Of a stretch of DNA of 64,000 nt, positions 26,716 to 37,425 are shown in pieces. Under the pieces are notes generated by a model, which had not been told where the DNA came from, did not search any database, and saw nothing but the letters and a program-made list of their open reading frames with translations. The DNA comes from Ganoderma boninense. Its lineage: Eukaryota > Basidiomycota > Agaricomycetes > Polyporales > Polyporaceae. The translations under genes and the position numbers were made by a program. Each line of letters begins with the position of its first letter. Within the stretch, counting starts at the first letter, position 1. The stretch is from the NCBI GenBank assembly GCA_002900995.3, contig CM035306.1:2693848-2757847 (forward strand), given 5' to 3'.

Positions 26716-27472
26716 ATGGCCCATGTTACCGCTTCCTTTGAAGATCCCACATCCCTCAATCGACCGTTGGATAGTATGGTCTCATCCTTGGGAAGCCAAA
26801 CGCATGCTCGACTATCGCAAGGAGGTCAGGGGGGAAGACGCGACTGGGCTGTAGAAAGGTGTTCGCGAGTCCACTCGGCAGGTTTGTCTTCATATGCTCT
26901 CCGTTCTTTCTCCTTATTCTAGGGTAACCCTATGGCCATGGCTACATGGCTTACTGGGCCGTTCTTACTATCCAAACACATTCTTCCGAATGCCCCCCTT
27001 GTGGATCTATCTGCCCACCAGTTCATTCACCCGCCAAGGGAGGGGACCTTCGAAGATTCAACTTCCCCCGCCCCCCAATATATCATTCAAAAGTGGTTGC
27101 CTACCAGATCGAATCGATCTCGATATTGGAAGACCTCCCACATCGCACAACACCGCAATAACGCCGTCTGGAGGCGTGTGTGGAAGAAGAAACTGGCCGA
27201 CACTTTGCACACATCAAGAACCTCGTCGATCTATTATGCATGAGAAACGACAACCCCTTTACGCTTCTTCGGACACATCGAAGTACCTGGATCCCGTGGT
27301 TCAAAAGCAAGGAAGCCGTCCATCATATCTGAGGATGTTACAGTGCCCTTGGGCCTGGCTGGATCACACACGACAGTCAATCAAGGTCTTCGGACTCTTT
27401 TTGGAAGCAGCGCATTCCCTGAGAGGATCCCGCGTTGCACCTGTATCTCAAATCTTCAGGGCTTTCAATTAG
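26716..27472 (+). CDS. Doubtful hypothetical locus behind a CT-rich promoter
   Basis: An ATG at 26716 follows a 300-nt CT-rich tract and opens a short frame (MAHVTASFEDPTSLNRPLDS). A possible intron from about 26861 to 26922 (donor gtgttc, acceptor ctattctag) would join it to an open frame that runs to 27472, giving a protein of about 230 aa. Two other frames over 26920-27310 are also open for long stretches and one of them reads as plausible protein (HFAHIKNLVDLLCMRND) apart from in-frame stops. The picture fits either a lineage-specific gene whose exons I cannot place, or a decayed one. No family is recognised. Confidence 0.25.
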
Positions 27473-27907
27473 AAACCTCGAAGATGAATCATGTCTCCTT
27501 ATCAGTAGCGCTTGCCCTTTGACATATTTGTATCACTTAGCCCCGGACGAAGGGAGGATTTGTGCACCTGAATCGGTAAATGTTCGCCGAGACGACAGAC
27601 AGTACATACATGAGTTACGCCAGGCCTCTGGGATTTCGTCATTGAATAGAGTGCGCTGTTTGATCAACGGAAATCCTAAATGTATGGCTTGGTACGCATA
27701 TGCGTGTTTTATTCCATCCTCTGTGGTACCACAAACGAAGCCAACTCCCGGGCCCGACTTCCTTTGCAGATGCTCTTCAGCGGAACGTCCTCTGATAGAC
27801 GCCCATACTGGATTAGCGCGGAGGGTCGCGACTCGCGAGTTACTCGCAAACACTCGTCGTCTTTTGTCACTACGTGTGCTACTTAGCTGACAGAAGGAGA
27901 GTCTTAG
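27473..27907. other. Upstream region of the aprataxin-like gene
   Basis: No coding exon is recognised. The last bases before the ATG read like a splice acceptor (gtcttag), so a leader intron is possible. Confidence 0.4.
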
Positions 27908-28955
27908 ATGGCGCACCTGACAATCCTGCGCACCTACGCGGAGCGCGTCGACCCCAACACGCTGCCCCCGACTGTGAAGCTCTGCCACTCAGACGCGTCG
28001 GTGACCATCTTCGACAAGTACCCCAAGGCGCACTTCCACTTCATCCTCATCCCCTTCATCCGCGCCCCGCTCACCCCCGCCAACCTGCGCGACCTCCGCT
28101 CGCTCCTCCAGCTGCCCCGCGAGCAGGCGAAGGCCCTCCTCCAGACCATCCGCCGCGACGCGCTCGCGGCCAAGGCCCTCGTCGAGGCGGAGATGCTCGA
28201 GAAGTACGGGTGCACGTGGGGCATCCAGCTCGGGTTCCACTCCGTGCCGTCGCTGGAGTACGTCCCCCTCCCGCTCAAGCACCTCCAGTGTGTGCCGTTT
28301 CGCTTTCCCCCCGTCCGCGGACCAGGAACGAAATGTGGCTTACTGACTGTGCGCTCTCTCCTTTCCATTCGGTGCGGTGTGTCTGTAGGCATATACATCT
28401 GCATATCATCTCCACTGACTTTCGGGGAGAGTACATGCGGTCCAAGAAGCATCTGAACTCGTTCCATCCCTCGCTGGGCTTCTTCATACATCTCGACGAT
28501 GTGCTCTCATTGTTTGAGCCTGACATCGAGCCGACATGGTTTGCGATGGTACGCATGCGTGCTCCTGCATTTCCTGCACACCTATTTAATAACAAACGGA
28601 CTTGCAGAAATCGGACATTGATAAGAAGGAACATGAGAAGCTCCTGAAGGAAGACATGACATGTCCGGGGCATTGTGACAAGCTGTTCAAAACAATGCCC
28701 AAAGTGAGGGAACACCTGCGTGGTGTTTTTGACAGCACGGTCAAGGCCGCACAGAAAGCGATGCATGATGCACGAAATGTCCCAGCTGACGACTCTGGGG
28801 ACTCTGAAGTCACCGCGGGCACTAAGCGGAAGCACGACGACCCTTCTGAAGCAACCCAGGCTGAGGGTGCCGACGCTGACACTTTGGACGGACCGCACCC
28901 ATCCAAGAAGCAGCAAACATCATCCTCGTCAGCAGACTCGCCCGAAGACCCTTGA
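27908..28955 (+). CDS. HNT3: Aprataxin-like HIT-domain protein (Hnt3 type), DNA 5'-adenylate hydrolase
   Basis: Aprataxin removes AMP from abortive DNA ligation intermediates. Exon 1 begins MAHLTILRTYAERVD and carries the HIT substrate-pocket region (SVTIFDKYPKAHFHFILIPF) and GIQLGFHSVPSLE. An intron from about 28258 to 28389 joins this to the HIT triad HIHLHIIS (pattern HxHxHxx), then STDFRGEYMRSKKHLNSFHP, as in aprataxins. The exon after the next intron has the C-terminal zinc-finger-like segment TCPGHCDKLFKTMPKVREHL; here the first pair is C-x3-C rather than the more usual C-x2-C. The tail is acidic and Ser-rich. The start ATG directly follows an acceptor-like ttag. Nuclear DNA repair role is inferred from family. 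Confidence 0.88.
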
Positions 28956-29180
28956 TATTGCTTGTCCCCGCCTTACGTAGGTTCCCTAGCTGCATCCGTA
29001 CATCGCCGTCGCTTTCGAAACTGTCCAGACTGCTTCCCTTGTTATCGATCATACGCATTTGTATCGTGTTCATCTTCATTTTGGTGATCTCTATTGGCGA
29101 ATGGTGTACAACAAGACAGCGAATCCTACAATCCTGCTTCTCCGATCAATGGTGTGTGTATCCTCTTGCGATATACCGTT

Positions 29181-30975
29181 CTATGCGGCGGCGGTTTTGG
29201 CCGCAGCCGCAGCTGCCTTGTCGGCATCTAGCTTAGCCTTGCGGCTGCGCTCCGCCGAGAGACGGATGGCCCAGGTGAGCTCGTACGTCTTGCAAGCATC
29301 TAGTAAGACGACAACGTCGGCATCAGCACCCCAACAGATAAATCTCTGGGAAGACCACACACCCTCGAACGTGCTCAAAATGGTCGCAGTCTCTGGGTCC
29401 TCCTCGATATCCTCGATGTTGTCAATCAAGACTGAGATCTAGATGCAGAAGAAATTGTCAGCATTAAAAAATCCTGACATCCAAGGGACATACGGACCTC
29501 AGAGAAGAACGGATCATCGTCGGGGAACCTGTGAGCCTCCTCAAGGTCGCTGCCCGGTCTGCGGATGTAGAGGACGGGCTGGACGTAGGGGTTCACAAGC
29601 CTGGTCGAATTGAAATCAGCAACTAATTCGTCGACTGACAGCTGCTGCAGGAGGTTTTACTTGAGCTGGTAGCCGTCCGCGTAAACCTCGAGCTCGCAGC
29701 TGTAGTCGTGACCCTGCAAGGCGACCAAGTGAGTGAAGCTTCCGACGGCGCCACTGTCATATTTCCTGTATCCGACGCGCGATCAGCACACCACCCCGGT
29801 TGGGTATTACTTGACCAAGTTTCGCACCAGGTCGCGGCAGTGACACGCGGGATCCTGTTCTCAGCCGGGATCTTGGTCTCGTCGACAGACATCTTGGAGA
29901 GGTGGCCCGCATTCTCGTCCCACTCGAGCGAGTGCGCATTCACGGTCGACATGTCGACCTCGCCGCCGAAGTAGCGCGACAGGTCGCAGAAGTGCGTCCC
30001 CTGCTCGATGATAGGGCCCGCGCTCTTGCTCTTGTCCCACCAGTCCGGCTTCGCGATCGCCTCGTACGCGCACGCGTAGCGCGCGATCGTGGCCATGACC
30101 GTCAGGTTGTTCTCGATGATGATCTGCTTCATCATCTGCACCGCGCGCAGGTAGCGCAGCATGTACCCGACCGAGCAGATCGAGCCGCTCTCGTTGATCG
30201 CCTTCGCGACTGCGAATGCCTCGGGCAGCTCGCTCGCGGGGCCCGTCGCGGACGGCTTCTCGATGAACATTGCGACCCCGGGGAAGGACTTCATGATCCG
30301 AGTCTCAATGTCGCGCCCGGGCTGGAGCGTGCCCCGGAACATGGGCGGGGAGCCCACGATGATGGCGCGCGGGGTGTCGCGGGGCGACATGTTGCGCACG
30401 AAGTCCTCAAGGGTCTTGAATACGCGCGTGTTCTCGTACGCGGAGCGCACGAAGGTCTCACATTTCTTCTGGAGCACGGCGGTCGCGCGTTCGACGGCGG
30501 GATCGATGAGCGCGACGACCTTGAGACGCGGGCCGAGCTTGCTGTTGGTCAAGTGAGCATGCCGGGCGTGGAGGGGGACGAGTGGAAGTGGAGACGCACT
30601 GTTCAAAGCGGAAGGAATGGTTCCACGGGCCCTCGTCGGATCCTGGCAATGACGCACATCGGCGTCAATCCAAGCATGCGGACTTGGACGTCGCGCCGAC
30701 TCACCGAACATGATGTTCCCCGCCCCAATAAACACGACATTGAAGTCGGTCGTCCCGCCAATGTGTGTCGCCCTACAGACACGTATGTCAGATATTGCCC
30801 AGGAGAATTTCAGCCAGAGTACTCACTTGTCGATCGGAATGAGCCTGGATGGGTCGATGGAGGGCCTACGCGAAGACGTGCCCGACCCCCTCCTGGGGAT
30901 GGAGGTGGGCGAGTCCAGCGCGGACATGCGCCGCATAACAGTAGGGCTCGCGAGCTCAGACGGGCGGCGCGACAT
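29181..30975 (-). CDS. Gfo/Idh/MocA-family NAD(P)-dependent oxidoreductase
   Basis: Dehydrogenase-like protein with a Rossmann domain and a C-terminal alpha/beta domain. Start at 30975 (MSRRPSELASPTVMRRMS) with a Ser/Arg-rich head. Small exons join to give TDFNVVFIGAGNIMFGSDEG (nucleotide loop), KLGPRLKVVALIDPAVERA, PRAIIVGSPPMFRGTL, and the family's catalytic-lysine motif MFIEKPSATGP, then ICSVGYMLRYLRAVQMMK and PIIEQGTHFCDLSRYFGGEV. Later exons give SCELEVYADGYQL, NPYVQPVLYIRRPGSDLEEA and SVLIDNIEDIEEDPETATIL, ending in an Ala/Lys-rich helix. The middle exon with GSDEGPWNHSFRFEH is about 50 nt. A TATA box lies near 31121-31130. Substrate unknown; the long head and tail are typical of the fungal subgroup. 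Confidence 0.88.
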
Positions 30976-31681
30976 GGTGGCAGCTGTTCAAACGTCCAAG
31001 GTTGTATGTGGTGGTGACGACGATGGCGTTGACGGGGGCGAGAGATAAGATGGGGTCGATATTACGCGTGAGAGGGGTGGGTCGAGGAGGTCGAGGAAAC
31101 GAAAATGGAGCAAGCGCGGCCTATATACGGGGGGCGAAGGAGGGTGGGGCCTGGTTCTCGATCTCTGCGGGTCCACTGACCTCTGAGATCATGGTCAAAT
31201 TCGCCCAGCTCTCTCATCTCCTTCCACCACATCCAGTCGTATCCTTGTGATCCATCATCGATTTTCTCTCGCGAGTCGCCGAGCGTGTTTAGGCTCACAG
31301 TTTGAGGCGGTCTCGGATCTCTTGCCGGCATGCCGTACGTGCTAGTGGCACCCAATCGGTCACCTAAAGGCATCCACGGCGACAGTTAAGTAGACTTTGC
31401 AGAGTCTCTGCGCATCCTTAAGTTGGTGGGACGCAGACGCAGCAGAACAGTGGCACTCCCCGCGCGCTGGACACTTCAATCTGGGATATGTGGTATCGTC
31501 ATCCGTACAAGTACACATATTATCATCTTGCGGCGGGTTGTTGCGAGCCCGCACGACTGCAACGAGTGTTACTGCAACTTCTTCCGTCAAATCCCAACAC
31601 TACTATCAGCAGCCAACCCAGCCAACCGCAAGGCGTGCAAGGTGGCTTCCAAGTCTAAACGCGGCGAGTCCCCGTCAGCGC
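30976..31681. other. Intergenic between coiled-coil gene and oxidoreductase
   Basis: Holds the oxidoreductase promoter and the 3' flank of the upstream minus-strand gene. Small open frames here show no family signal. Confidence 0.5.
31121..31130 (-). promoter_or_regulatory. TATA box of the oxidoreductase gene
   Basis: On the minus strand the sequence is CCGTATATAG, about 150 nt before the start codon at 30975. A near-perfect TATATA in an otherwise GC-rich flank. Confidence 0.5.
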
Positions 31682-32377
31682 TCAGCGCGCCCCCTCGGCC
31701 GAGCGCCGCGACTCGAGGTCCTTCTGCTTGCGCTCCGCCGCCTCCAGCCGCTCCGTCATCGCGCGCAACTCCTCCTTCAGCTTCTCGTTCTGCTCCGTCA
31801 GCTTCATCACGTTGCTCGCCCGTTTCTGGACACGGTCCATCCTGTCGCAACGCAAACGCGCTCGTAAACAACGCCTCATAGAAACCGTAACGTCCGGCTC
31901 TAGGAACAGCCAGCGCCATAGGCGCCCGCCTGTAGCGGCGCACCCCGCATCGTTCGATGCGGGCTCGGCAACGGAAAGGAAGTCGAAGGGAAGAAAGGGG
32001 AAGGGCCACTCACTCCTGCTCGCCAGAAGGCTTGACTGCTTCCAGGATCGAGTTGAACGTCATCGTGAGGTCGAGGTTCGCCTCTGGGAGCTCGATGTCC
32101 AGTTGCTGTGGCTCGGTCGGCAGCCGCTCGTGCGAGTAGAGCTCATCGAAGGGCTCATCGTCGTCATCGTAGTACTCCACGGCGTGCTGGGTATTGCGGG
32201 AGGGTGTGCCCGCTCTGTTATGGTTGTGCAGCGAGCCGGACGAGGCTTCCTTTCTGTGATGCCGAACGGGGTCAGCGCATGTTGCAGTAGCCCATGATGA
32301 AGCGCACTGAAGATCGCAGCGGCGGACACGCACCCGTGTTGGAAATATTCTGCATCTGAACGGCTTGGTAGACTCAT
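31682..32377 (-). CDS. Hypothetical protein with acidic middle and C-terminal coiled coil
   Basis: I do not recognise the family. Three coding exons: one starting at 32377 (MSLPSRSDAEYFQHG), a middle exon ending at 32014, and 31682-31841. The middle exon is acidic (HAVEYYDDDDEPFDELYSHE) then reads LPTEPQQLDIELPEANLDLT and FNSILEAVKPSGEQE. The last exon is a coiled coil (MDRVQKRASNVMKLTEQNEK, LKEELRAMTERLEAAERKQK). The protein is about 150 aa, charged, without signal or membrane segments, so likely cytosolic or nuclear and oligomeric. Exon 2 to exon 3 requires a 172-nt intron (31842-32013), long for this window. Splice joins keep frame at both introns. Confidence 0.7.
31944..31963. repeat. Perfect 9-bp inverted repeat inside an intron
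   Basis: CCCGCATCG and CGATGCGGG are exact inverted copies separated by TT. In RNA this gives an 8-bp GC-rich stem with a GTTC loop. It lies within the long intron of the coiled-coil gene. Confidence 0.75.
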
Positions 32378-33195
32378 CGTGGTCTATCCGAGGTGAGAAG
32401 ATGTGTGTCGAGATGAGAGGGAGACGGAGGTGGTGAGAGCGGAGTGAGAGTGTGGAACTAGTTGCTAGAAGCACGTCGATGGGCGACGCGATTCCATGAC
32501 ATATTGATCAGTCTCCCTCAGCCTCTAGTGCCTTACGCGGCCGGCAACTCTACCTAACTTACTTATGCGCCGCTTACGTCCAGGGCGTATGTATAAGTTC
32601 AAGTGAACACACGACATCACTGGTCTTGTTTGAAGGCGGGAGATTGAGACAAGTATGGGAATATACATTATGTACGCAGTACGACAGTACAGGACAGAAA
32701 GGATGGGGATGATCGGGAGACGTACCACGGCTACATATGGTCATGATCATGGTGGGGCTATAGACGACAGCGAAGATAGCAAGCAGGGCAGAGACTGTCC
32801 GACGGAGGGAAAACAGTAAGGTAGTCGGGGCCGTAAGTGGGTAGTAAGGAAGAATTAGCAACACGGACCAAAGGGAGAGGTCATCAAGTGAAGCAACTAT
32901 ATGCGGGGAAAGGGGGGAAAGCGGGACTTGGGTGGCCAGAATACAGCGCAGCTGCGCGCAGGACACAACACTAATTGAGCGATAAGACTATGGGGACCGT
33001 ACCAGGGAAGCAGAACATCAGAGCGGAGAACCAGAGAAAGTTCACGATGTACAATACAATACATGGAAACAACACGGCGTGAGGAGGTATCAAACAGAAA
33101 ATGACAAGGATATCGCAGAGAAAACATCCAGGGAAGCATTTACAAGTCGGAGAGGATGCCGCAACGAAACCGAAGCCGAAGCAGGAGGGGGAGCT
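32378..33195. other. Intergenic, about 0.8 kb
   Basis: Promoter side of the coiled-coil gene and 3' flank of the next minus-strand gene. No exon chain or structured element is recognised. Confidence 0.5.
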
Positions 33196-35086
33196 CTATG
33201 TCACCTCAAGCACAGAGGTCTCCAAGACACGGAAGTGTGTCTGGTCCTTCGAGAGCTCGGACCAGCCGACGACCTCGCGCCAGTTCATCGCGTTCGCCTC
33301 CTTTTCCCCTGCGCCGGAGAAGAGCCCGAGCTCGTCGTCGGTCACGCCGCGGAACATGAGGAACAAACGTGTAAACACGCAGTTCTCCACCGTTACGGAG
33401 ATATCGATCGCGGCCGCAATCTTGCTCGGGGACATAAAGCGATATGCAATGTTGCGGTGCGCCGAGAAGGCCGCCATGTTGTTGCTGTGGAGCGAGGCTG
33501 TCAGACGGGGGCAATGGGGGACGAAAGAGGCGAACGTGACTTACTTGACGAAGGTAGTGCGGGCGAAAAGGGACATTCCTAGCTGGTCCAGCACGCGCAT
33601 GAGGTGAGGCACGAAGTCGCGGAAGGTCATTGCGAACCCATTTCGGGGTGCAATAAACTCTTGAGGATCAAGCATGCCGGGCTCAGGGCTAACGTACGTG
33701 AAGAGATGGATAGATGAGCCAGCCAGAAGACAACGTAATTTCAGCGTTGAGAACTCACGTTGCCTCATAGTATAGCGACGTTGCCGTCATCTCGGTCTCA
33801 AAATGCTCGACGGCACCACCAGGATGCACTCGTAGGAACCATTTCACCTTGTTTGGGTTGTCTGGGACCATCTCCGCCGGCGGCCAGCTGACGCCCATCT
33901 TCCAAAGGGCTGAGAAGGAGAGAATCACATCCGCGTACTGCTGCGCTGGAGCAAGGATGCTCAAGTGACACTTGGCAGTCGCCGGTTTCGTGACCACAGC
34001 GAGCTTGTTGATAACACGGGAGTCAATGATGAGGTCGGTGGAAACATTTTCGGTGTTCTGGATGCGTGTGCCGGAAAACTCCATCTTATGCGTATCCCCG
34101 TCGTGGACAATATCGAGCTTCCCCCAGAAAGCGCCGTCCACGGTTGTTCCATCTTCCATTCTTGCCATGTCTAGTTCGTCAGAGGTAATCAGGGTGTCTA
34201 GCGCCACGTGCTGCCCCGGCGCAAGTTCTAGGTTGAACGTGCCGGGCATCTCCAAGACAGGCGGCGGTCTATGGGGTAGTTAGCAAATGCAGGGCCCCAG
34301 CAGCATCATGCACGTACGGAGGCGGACTGTGAGGACAATATCAGCGGTCGCTTGAGCATGAGATGCCACTGGACTCACGGAGGTTCATCTGGAGGTGGTG
34401 GAGAGTCGCAAACAATCTCTACTCGTAATCCTTGGACGCCCGCGATCGCGATTTGATACGAGTCCTCGCTCGTCAGCTATATGCCAGCTCAACTCAGTGC
34501 ACCCATAGAAGGTTTGAGAGGACGCACATAAATATAAGGGCCAGAGACGAGTCGCTGTGATGGATCCAATCAGAAGCCTGTGGGACAGCATTGATGAGCG
34601 TACTCACTGCTGCTTGAAAAGAGGCAAATTCGATAGGGACCCTTAAAGCGAGTGGCATCTCGGGAGGGGGCTTAATCCAATCTCTTGCGAGACCATCGAG
34701 AGCCTGAGATAGGTAAGGTATGAGGATCAGTACCCAAAGCGCAATGGAGGATCTGGACACTCACAAGTAGACTCTCGGGAAGCTGAACGGATCATGTTTA
34801 GTGAGGCAAACGACAGGACATGGAGACACGCTCGGGGGAGTACTCACTATTTTGATCGTCTCCATCTCATCGAAAACAAGGGTGAGGAGGCGTTGGCGGG
34901 AAAGGGCAAGCTGAGCCTGGCGTTCTGCATCCTTGTTGACCTTGGGGGTCTTGAACCTGTTCCAAAAGCCATGGGCGGTGGGGAGGCTCGCATTGGATGT
35001 GCTGTGGAAGCTATCGTTGATCAGATTACGACTGGGACGAAGGGATGGGGATCACTGAGTGGCACTCACGCAGGAGAGAGCAACAT
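33196..35086 (-). CDS. Hypothetical fungal protein of about 470 aa, many exons
   Basis: I do not recognise the family. About nine to ten exons join in frame. It starts MLLSPAFHSTSNASLPTAHG, then a Lys/Arg/Gln-rich helix (KVNKDAERQAQLALSRQRLL), then ALDGLARDWIKPPPEMPLAL, DSSLALIFMLTSEDSYQIAI and AGVQGLRVEIVCDSPPPPDE. A poly-Pro tract built from a 9-nt exon (34318-34326) leads into a beta-rich region (LEMPGTFNLELAPGQHVALD, DGAFWGKLDIVHDGDTHKME, KWFLRVHPGGAVEHFETEM). The C-terminal part is FAMTFRDFVPHLMRVLDQLG, FSAHRNIAYRFMSPSKIAAA and VGWSELSKDQTHFRVLETSV. No signal peptide or membrane span is seen. The steady, frame-preserving exon chain says it is a real, conserved gene. Exon boundaries in the middle are less sure. 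Confidence 0.75.
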
Positions 35087-36269
35087 GGTGCGAGGGGGGA
35101 GGGGACAGAGGGAGGAGAGGAAGGGGGAGGGATATGTGGAAGTCGGATGGCGAGAACAAGTGGGATTAATATGGAGTAGATGGAGTCAGCGAGACGATCG
35201 GGACGGGGAAACACGAGGCGGCGGCAACACGAGGCAGCACAGATTGCACGCCGAAGAAAAGACTCTGGCGGGGTCTGTACAGATTGTTCACGATTAGTAT
35301 CGGCGATGGTGATAGATAGTCTGAGGCTGTAGCTTGACCGTACCCGCTCGCCCTCTACCCACAATCCCAGCGCGATTCGAGGGACGGGCGCGGCGTTGAG
35401 GTGGTTCAAGCGTCCCCTCAGCGCGCTTGCGGAGGAGACGGGGTGTCAAGCAGCTCGTCGTGCGCAGCGCTGCCATCGGGGATGCCACGTGCAATTCTAC
35501 GCCGACGCCCATCGCGGGGAGCTTCTTTCCTCCATCCTGCTCTCGATGCGAATTCCCCATCCAACTTCGATCCAGTTACCCGCACAGATGAGAAGCCCTC
35601 ACCGAATCGATCGCTACAAACGCCCGGCCCAATTCTGGACACTCTACTCAACGCCTGTCAGAGTCCAGCTTTCGGGGGAGCATCCGTCGCCTGTCCGCAA
35701 GTCCGCCGGTCTCTCAACCATCTTGCTCTCATAAGCAGAGCTACCACCAAGGTCCACAGTTGGTTTCTGCACGTGTGGTGTATCGCCGCTGAGAGGACCC
35801 GGATTTTAATACGGTTAGGGCCTACGGCCCCATTTTCCCACTTTGACGTCCTTCTTTCTTCCAACTTACTAACCCGTTGCCGCGCAGAGGGATACTGTAA
35901 ACTACTTGGATCCGTCGAGTCTTTTTGCTTCGTAGCGTGGCCTGGATCTCGCGGCCGGACTCTCAAGCGTTTAATGGGCACGAGAACCATGAAAACGCTC
36001 CTGCCAGCGAGCATTGGCCCACCTCAGACTGATGAAGCATATTCTGTCGTACTGACAGCAACGCGAGGGAGCCTCATACAGCTGCTCACTAACGAGGACA
36101 GCCTGCATTGGGGCAATGAGCATATAAGGGATCCCGAGCATCTCAAAGCTCATACATCGACCCCAGTATTTTCCCCCTCCCACTATTTTGAGCACAGTGA
36201 GTTCCATATCACGCGATACTGCATCCACTGCACTGAAAGGCCAGGCTAACACCTTTGGCCGTCCCCAGA
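35087..36269. other. Intergenic, about 1.2 kb, with one long but unsupported frame
   Basis: The divergent promoter side of the ~470 aa gene. A plus-strand frame stays open from 35401 to 36249 but starts at GTG, has Ser/Arg/Cys-biased low-complexity content and no recognisable motif, so I do not call it a gene. The region may contain decayed sequence connected with the pseudogene that follows. Confidence 0.45.
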
Positions 36270-37155
36270 TGTATGCGGTAACTACCAACGCCCCAATTAC
36301 GAAAGTTTCCGTCCCCTTCGCCTATAATGGCGAGACATACCAGACCTCCTGCGTCCTCGGTAATCTCTCCAACTGCATAAACACAACCCTTGTTGTCATT
36401 CATGGAGGTCCTGGGCTTTCGCACGATTCTCCTCCCGCTCTCGGACATGACCGATGCGGACATTCCTGTCCTCTCCTAGCCTCGACCAGATCGGAAATGT
36501 AAGTTCCACTCACCTAAGCGGCATCCCGAAGGCTTCTAGACCATATAGCTTTCCATCAACAAGCTCTGCACAGTCCTCAAGTTTTGATGACTGCAGCGTC
36601 TTGGGCCATTCGTGGGTCGAATCCTCGCGCCGGAGTTTGAGGTCGCAGACAGCCTGCTGGGCTGAAAAGGCTCGTCATCATGAAATCCCTCGCCGAGGGA
36701 GGTTGTGGACTCAGTCCAACGCCACACTCGGGCTTAGAAGAGTCTCACGGCGGGCATGTAGGACCCAAAGGCGTACCAGGCTGCGCTGAAGGAATTCCAT
36801 GCTCGTCACCTGTGTATGATTCAGCCCTTACCCCACGAGCTGGAATACTCTGCGGATAGAATTTTGGAGATGACGGCGGCCCTACGGGTGCCCGAGTCAG
36901 TGCTGTTGTTCGATATTGTTGTGTTTGTCACAGCTCACATTTCCTCGACAATCCTAGACGTTTGGTCCAACCTTTGCATGTGGTGCGCGTGCCTGCATTC
37001 GTTGCAAAAGGACGAAACATCGCGCCACTCTTCCAGCGGGTCCAGCAGGTGAAGTAAGTCACCTTCAAGTCGTCGAGTTACACGCCAGTATTTCCGGGAA
37101 GGGCGCGAGAAATTCCAAATCTACAATAGATTTGCGGTGGAGTTCCTAGAGTAAC
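36270..37155 (+). pseudogene. Decayed proline iminopeptidase (alpha/beta hydrolase, peptidase S33)
   Basis: Fragments of a fungal proline iminopeptidase appear in order but in changing frames. They are VSVPFAYNGETYQT, the oxyanion motif VVIHGGPGLSHD (36391-36426), then after a frame change LLPLSDMTDADIPVL, then the nucleophile elbow SVLGHSW near 36600, then in other frames RLVIMKSLAEGG and LWTQSNATLG, then HLCMIQPLPHELEYSADRI near 36810-36865, later FVAKGRNIAPLFQRVQQV, and REKFQIYNRFAVEFLE at 37110-37153. At least five frame changes or stops separate these pieces and no splice sites explain them all. The catalytic Ser and HGGPG survive at nucleotide level. A gene with many sequencing errors is the alternative, but neighbouring genes are clean. 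Confidence 0.85.
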
Positions 37156-37425
37156 AATCGTGACTCTTCTGATAAGTCTTGGTAGACGTGCACACCCACC
37201 GTAGTACATGTCCGCTGGCTTTTACGAGTGCGGTGCATGGTCGAGGGTGCGGTCAAGTTGTCAACTGCAAGCTGTCCGCGTCGGTGGTGGACGGTAAGCA
37301 GGAGGCTCCCTGAGGCTCCGGAGTGCGAGCTCGAGATGACCTCATAGCTGAGCGTCTACTTGCGCTACGTCTTGCGTGTGACGGTCTCGCGGCCGGTCGC
37401 GAGTTCTCCTCAGACTTTGCCCACC

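Noticed and set aside
29902..31017. Plus-strand open frame of 371 codons
   Set aside because: Antisense to the oxidoreductase exons; Arg/Ala/Val-rich composition is what codon bias on the other strand produces.
35790..35850. Possible TTAGGG-like and GGCC-palindromic bases
   Set aside because: Only one TTAGGG copy and a short palindrome; no telomere-like array.
35401..36249. Plus-strand open frame of 282 codons
   Set aside because: It starts at GTG, has biased composition and no recognisable motif, and sits beside a decayed gene. Not enough to call a gene without transcripts.
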